A stretch of 64,000 nucleotides of DNA from Phycomyces nitens (taxonomy: Eukaryota > Mucoromycota > Mucoromycetes > Mucorales > Phycomycetaceae): assembly GCA_022702545.1 (NCBI GenBank), contig JAHRBC010000005.1, forward strand, positions 4,487,501 to 4,551,500, given 5' to 3'. The notes under the pieces are model-generated. The model saw only the letters and a list, made by a program, of their open reading frames with translations. It searched no databases and was not told the origin of the DNA. Positions within the stretch are counted from its first letter, which is position 1; the number at the start of each line of letters is the position of its first letter. The position numbers and the translations under genes are program-made. Shown one piece after another: positions 60,007 through 64,000 of this stretch.

Positions 60007-61470
60007 ATGCGAATCTCTCTTGTCGTTGCTCTCTTGCAACTACCACTCGCATGTCTTGGGGACATTGTAAAGAATCTAGTAGTCTTTGGTGATTCCAATG
60101 CTGGTAATCATCTTGCCCGATATTCCTAGATAGCTGTTTATAATTTTACTTATTTATTTATTGTTTTCGGTGGGTCACATAACAGATGTAGGCAATTTTC
60201 AAAGATGGACCAATGGACCCGTGTGGAGTGAAGATCTTGCAGTTGGGTGGAATGCGACCCTTCATAGCTTTGCCTACACAGGAGCTACATGTGACAGGGC
60301 CAGATTCTCAAGTGTCATGCGTCATGACGATTCCCCGAGCATAAAGGATCAAGTTGAAATGTACTATCATCAGTCATTCAATCATAATCCAGAAGAGACC
60401 GTATATGCCATCTTTGTTGGTGCAAGTGACATTCATAAATCATTCCAACAGAAAGGTAAGGATCCTCATTATTGTCTGGATTCCATACCAACAGATCCAC
60501 AGTCAACAGCACAAGTATTCCGGGTCTTGGTCCCGTAGTAGAGTGTATTGGACAGCAAGTGGTATGTTTTCATATGGCGTGTTTAAGAAAGATATCCAAC
60601 TAAATAAGATTGGCATGGCAACCTACAGCGTAATATTCGCAAACTGTATGGTGCCAATCGCTTCTTGGTGTTCAATGTTCTTCCAATGGAACATATGCCT
60701 TTCTATAAGGATTCCTCGCTTGCAACCTCGCGTGGAGAGGCAGCAGAAGAGTTTAACCGCTTGCTGGCCAAGGAAGTCACCAAAATGAACAAACATCATC
60801 ATGCCCTTGCCCTGGATCTCATCGATGTTCATTCTCTCTTGTCTGATTTGATGGCGAAACCTTCAGACTTTGGTTTTAAAGATGCTTCTTCTGCTTATCT
60901 GGGTCAGTGTCGGGAACGCTGTGACGGGCGAGATGTGGACACATATGTGTGGTGGGATAGGACACACTTGACAGGAGGTAGAACACTACTTTCTGCCATC
61001 TAAGCAAGGTATATCACTAATACGAATACGCTCTTTCTATTATATTTATAGGTGCCCACCATATGATTGCCAATAGCATACTCTTGGCCGGATCTTTTGC
61101 TCCCTCGACCTCTATTGATGCCCAAAAGACGATTGATGCCTTAGCAATTCCAAATTCCCCTCAAAGATCTCCCATCTATAAGTCTCCTCCCAACACTGGT
61201 CTCATTGAGCGTCTAGCAACCGAACCAGGACAAAGTTCATCAAAAGACCCAACGCCACCCGAACAAACATTGGATGATGAGCCAGTTGAATCCAACAATA
61301 TAGCCAAATATGTGATAATAGGTGGCTTTGTGTGCGCTGTTCTTGTTTATTGGATAAGGCGCCAAAGAAGGATTACTGGCAGATGGCCTAGTCCCTTTCA
61401 ACAGATCTCATCGCGTCTTCGTTCAACGCCCTTTGCACCCGTACGGTCCAGAGATAGCGTAATGGCCTAA
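60007..61470 (+). CDS. GDSL-family hydrolase with signal peptide and C-terminal membrane anchor
   Basis: Predicted secretory esterase/lipase, probably acting at the cell surface. Five exons: 60007-60103, 60186-60455, 60503-60561, 60629-60977 and 61052-61470; 397 residues. The N-terminal 18 residues form a signal peptide (MRISLVVALLQLPLACLG). The catalytic Ser is in VVFGDSNADVGN (block I), Gly in FAYTGATCD (block II), Asn-type block III is FVGASDIHK (Asn replaced by Ser), and the Asp-His pair is WWDRTHLTGGAHH. After a Pro/Ser-rich linker there is a membrane segment (YVIIGGFVCAVLVYWI, residues about 345-362) with a basic tail. The third junction was chosen so that the frame avoids the stops at 60536-60541. 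Substrate unknown. Confidence 0.85.
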
Positions 61471-62283
61471 ATCAAACAAACAAACCATTAGAAAGAGAAT
61501 ATCATCATTTTTCTCTAGGCTTACCAAGAAAAGCTCTTTATTATATACATCTTGTAGAAATCCCCAAAAAAAAGAAAAGAATGTAAACTCTTAGCATCCA
61601 AACAGACTAATCTAATTATCGTAGATTTGTTTCCTTTGTTCTTGACCTAAATATCACAGTGTTTTAGAATACTACGTTCAGATTATGTGCCATGAAAAAA
61701 AAATACAGGTTGTCTACAACTCTAGATCTATAAAATCGCCCGCTCTTTCATATTCATGGCGTCTTTGTGGATAAGAATGCGTTTTTCTGTTTTTTTTTTT
61801 TGAAGCCTTCTTTTGTTCGCTCAATATAGTTTTTGATAAAACATATTCAACTTTTATACAAAAGATAAAACGCGCGAAAAAGTATATGTGCTTCTGTAAT
61901 CGTTGTCAACAGATACCGATATATTATGAGCTTGCCTATCAAAAACATAGCGTCTTTTGTAGCATATTATATTAACGAACAGGTAAACTTCTTGTTTCTA
62001 TACCATTATATATATATATATATTATTATTATCTTCCTCTTCCGATACACTCGAGGAAGACAAGGAATCTGGAACTTAAAGGAAGCTCTGCATGAATAGT
62101 GTTACAAAGGCAATAGGGACCTATAGCGACGGAGTACATAGCCTTTGATGACCCTTCATCGTTTAAAATATCTTATAGATTGTACTTTATTTAAAACATT
62201 TGGCTTGCTTCTCCACTCATTCTCTTTGGTATCTCTCTCTCTCTCTTTCCTTCTTTTACTTTCTTATTACTAGAATATAATCC
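61471..62283. other. Spacer between GDSL and homeodomain genes
   Basis: 813 bp of AT-rich sequence with a TATATA run near 62009-62021 and a CT-rich tract near 62236-62250 just before the homeodomain gene start, probably part of its promoter/leader. Confidence 0.5.
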
Positions 62284-64000
62284 ATGCAGTCCATTGCTTT
62301 TGAGAACGCCCGAATAGAAGCACACTTGAATCATGCGACGGCTTGTTCAGGTTCTTTTGCAATTGAGTCTCATGGACTGCCTGTTCTCTCGTGGCCAAAT
62401 GTAAAGGAAGACCCCAAATTGCCAAATATCCCTACCGAAACCTTGGCCACTGCAAGTATAATTAACCAAGGAGAACAGGATAACTCGGGTATCCGTGCAG
62501 TTGTCCCACTTGCTCAAATACTCGAACACTTTCCTGATCTTTACGACTTTCTCTTCCACCCTTACTTTCCCACCTTTGCTCGTCTCTGGCTTGACTTTCA
62601 GCACCAGACTGTACTGGCCAAAGAAGCAATCTATCGTCCAACTGTCATTCAGTGGTTGGAACTAGTGGCTGCTCATCTCAACAAGATCCCAAGGTCATCG
62701 TTTATCCCAGCTGTAACTGCCAAGGTTAGCCAGAATCTAGCAGAATCCCAAGGCCACCACATGCTATTGGCATTCTGTCGCATCAAAGAACGTATCGAAG
62801 CCATGCACCAACTATTGCAGAATGTGGAAAATGAACGTATCGTTTTTGAATCGAGTTGTATCAACCCAGTTTCAAATGCACATCCTACTCCTCACCAAGT
62901 GGCAGCTCCTGTCACTCGACAAGACTTGTCTCAGCTTGTGCCAGGGATCTTGGACTGCAACCAAGGTCTGGTGGTGCCTTGTGTCTCGGGACCCTCCCAG
63001 ATTCCATTGCAGCAATCTACAGTGATGGTCAATACTCAAGACAAGAGCACCAGTGCTCCGCCCATGACCAACAATACCAATTTCTTCTCTCCAGGTCTCT
63101 TTCAACCCCAGATCTACTCCAACAATATTTTCTGGCCAGAGACCTGTCAGACAACGCCTAATAACCAAGTACCCGATGGTGCTTTTAACTCAATGGGCAC
63201 AATCCAGGCCCTTATGGATCCTCATTCACCATTAAATTACCAATATACTGTCAATGGAAGTCCTTTTGTTGAATCTCCCGAGACAACTTGTTCAGAAGAC
63301 TCTTCTTCTGCTAATTGTACTGCCAAACAAGGTCCACACACACACCCTTGTTTACAAACCACTGCTCTTTCTTCTGAAGCAACTGTTGCCCCCATGAAGA
63401 CATACATTCAACCATCCGGAATCTGGTCACTTCCTCATACTCCCTCGGTTTATCCAACCGAAGCATCCGCGTTCTGGTCCTGCCCTACCACTCCTGGCAA
63501 CATTTGGGGCCAGCAAGATGGAGAACCTACGGCTGTATCCAAAGGCCATGATATGGATGAAGACAGCGATGCACGTGAAGACGATGACAGGGACAGCGAC
63601 GATGATGACTATGATGAAGATGAAGGTGATGATCCAGACTATATTGACGAGGATCAAGACCAGAAACTGTCTAGCAAAAAGCCAAACGTCAACAGAGTGG
63701 ATGAAAAATCAGCCTACATACAGTCTTCTCTGCCACAGCCCCAAAACTCTTCAAATAGAGTAATGTCCAAAAGACCCAGTCTTTCTAAAACTAATAGTGT
63801 CGAAAGGTTCCTTCCTACCACACGTCGAACAGCTACTTCTTATGATGTTACCACTACTCATTACCTAAAGTCAGTCTTCTTTAGCATTTACAGCAAACGC
63901 GAAAAATTAACAAAGGACCAGCGGCGACAAGTCCAAGAACAAACAGGCCTTAAGCCACGTAATATCACTTATTGGTTCTCGAACCACAAGCGTAGATTCC
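62284..64000 (+). CDS. Homeodomain transcription factor, partial (C-terminus beyond window)
   Basis: Continuous open frame from ATG 62284 to the end of the window, 572 codons with no stop and no introns yet. The N-terminal 180 residues are helical and hydrophobic (PLAQILEHFPDLYDFLF; WLELVAAHLNKIP), possibly for dimerisation. A long Ser/Pro/Thr-rich part follows, then an acidic stretch at about residues 420-460 (DMDEDSDAREDDDRDSDDDD). The homeodomain begins near residue 515: YLKSVFFSIYSKREKLTKDQ, then GLKPRNITYWFSNHKRR, including the WF-x-N core of the recognition helix and a basic end. The last window bases fall inside or just after helix 3. Specificity and regulated genes cannot be inferred. 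Confidence 0.88.
   Translation, partial: MQSIAFENARIEAHLNHATACSGSFAIESHGLPVLSWPNVKEDPKLPNIPTETLATASIINQGEQDNSGIRAVVPLAQILEHFPDLYDFLFHPYFPTFARLWLDFQHQTVLAKEAIYRPTVIQWLELVAAHLNKIPRSSFIPAVTAKVSQNLAESQGHHMLLAFCRIKERIEAMHQLLQNVENERIVFESSCINPVSNAHPTPHQVAAPVTRQDLSQLVPGILDCNQGLVVPCVSGPSQIPLQQSTVMVNTQDKSTSAPPMTNNTNFFSPGLFQPQIYSNNIFWPETCQTTPNNQVPDGAFNSMGTIQALMDPHSPLNYQYTVNGSPFVESPETTCSEDSSSANCTAKQGPHTHPCLQTTALSSEATVAPMKTYIQPSGIWSLPHTPSVYPTEASAFWSCPTTPGNIWGQQDGEPTAVSKGHDMDEDSDAREDDDRDSDDDDYDEDEGDDPDYIDEDQDQKLSSKKPNVNRVDEKSAYIQSSLPQPQNSSNRVMSKRPSLSKTNSVERFLPTTRRTATSYDVTTTHYLKSVFFSIYSKREKLTKDQRRQVQEQTGLKPRNITYWFSNHKRRF

Overview
The window looks like nuclear DNA of an early-diverging filamentous fungus, most likely Mucoromycota (Mucorales-like; the exact species is my guess and I cannot fix it from sequence alone). 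The grounds are: AT-rich spacers; genes cut by many short GT-AG introns (mostly 45-110 nt, a few GC-AG); fungal-type proteins (Ert1/AcuK zinc-cluster regulator, sulfate permease, F-box/leucine-rich protein, kelch membrane protein, Vps27, Ccz1); decayed Tc1/mariner and PIF/Harbinger transposons; and a Myb plus MT-A70 methyltransferase of the kind expected in early-diverging fungi that carry N6-methyladenine. Gene models below were spliced by hand from frame continuity and splice signals, so exon ends are predictions.

Layout. 0-13 kb: sulfate permease (+), Ert1/AcuK-like regulator (+), F-box protein (-), a 2.1-kb spacer, then an APC3/Cdc27-like TPR protein (+). 13-22 kb: an unrecognised helical protein (-) sharing a 111-bp divergent promoter with dihydrofolate reductase (+), a dead Tc1 element with both terminal inverted repeats, and a kelch-repeat membrane protein (+). 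22-34 kb: a 45-residue Cys-rich protein (+), prohibitin 1 (-), PIG-X/Pbn1 (+), Vps27 with a coding minisatellite and a long poly-Q tract (-), a 2.3-kb spacer, then the Myb/MT-A70 methyltransferase (+). 34-39 kb: Ccz1 (-) and a KH-like fungal protein (+).

39-46 kb is the transposon-rich part. It holds a 510-bp inverted repeat with a single mismatch between its arms, both arms being part of a dead Tc1 transposase, around a 1.8-kb spacer with a GC-richer core; another Tc1 element with TIRs and TA duplications lies directly outside the right arm. 47-54 kb: a TrhO/rhodanese-type tRNA hydroxylase homologue (+), an AVT3/SLC36-type amino-acid transporter with a 22-nt microexon (-), and an MFSD1-like major facilitator (-). 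54-58 kb: Harbinger and Tc1 relics. 60-64 kb: a membrane-anchored GDSL hydrolase (+) and a homeodomain protein cut by the window end (+).

Several genes share an endolysosomal/vacuolar theme (Vps27, Ccz1, AVT3-like, MFSD1-like), but nothing indicates co-regulation, as expected for a eukaryotic chromosome. The observations most worth following are the near-perfect inverted repeat (a potential long hairpin RNA source), the fused Myb/MT-A70 methyltransferase, and the apparent 22-nt intron near the 3' end of CCZ1.
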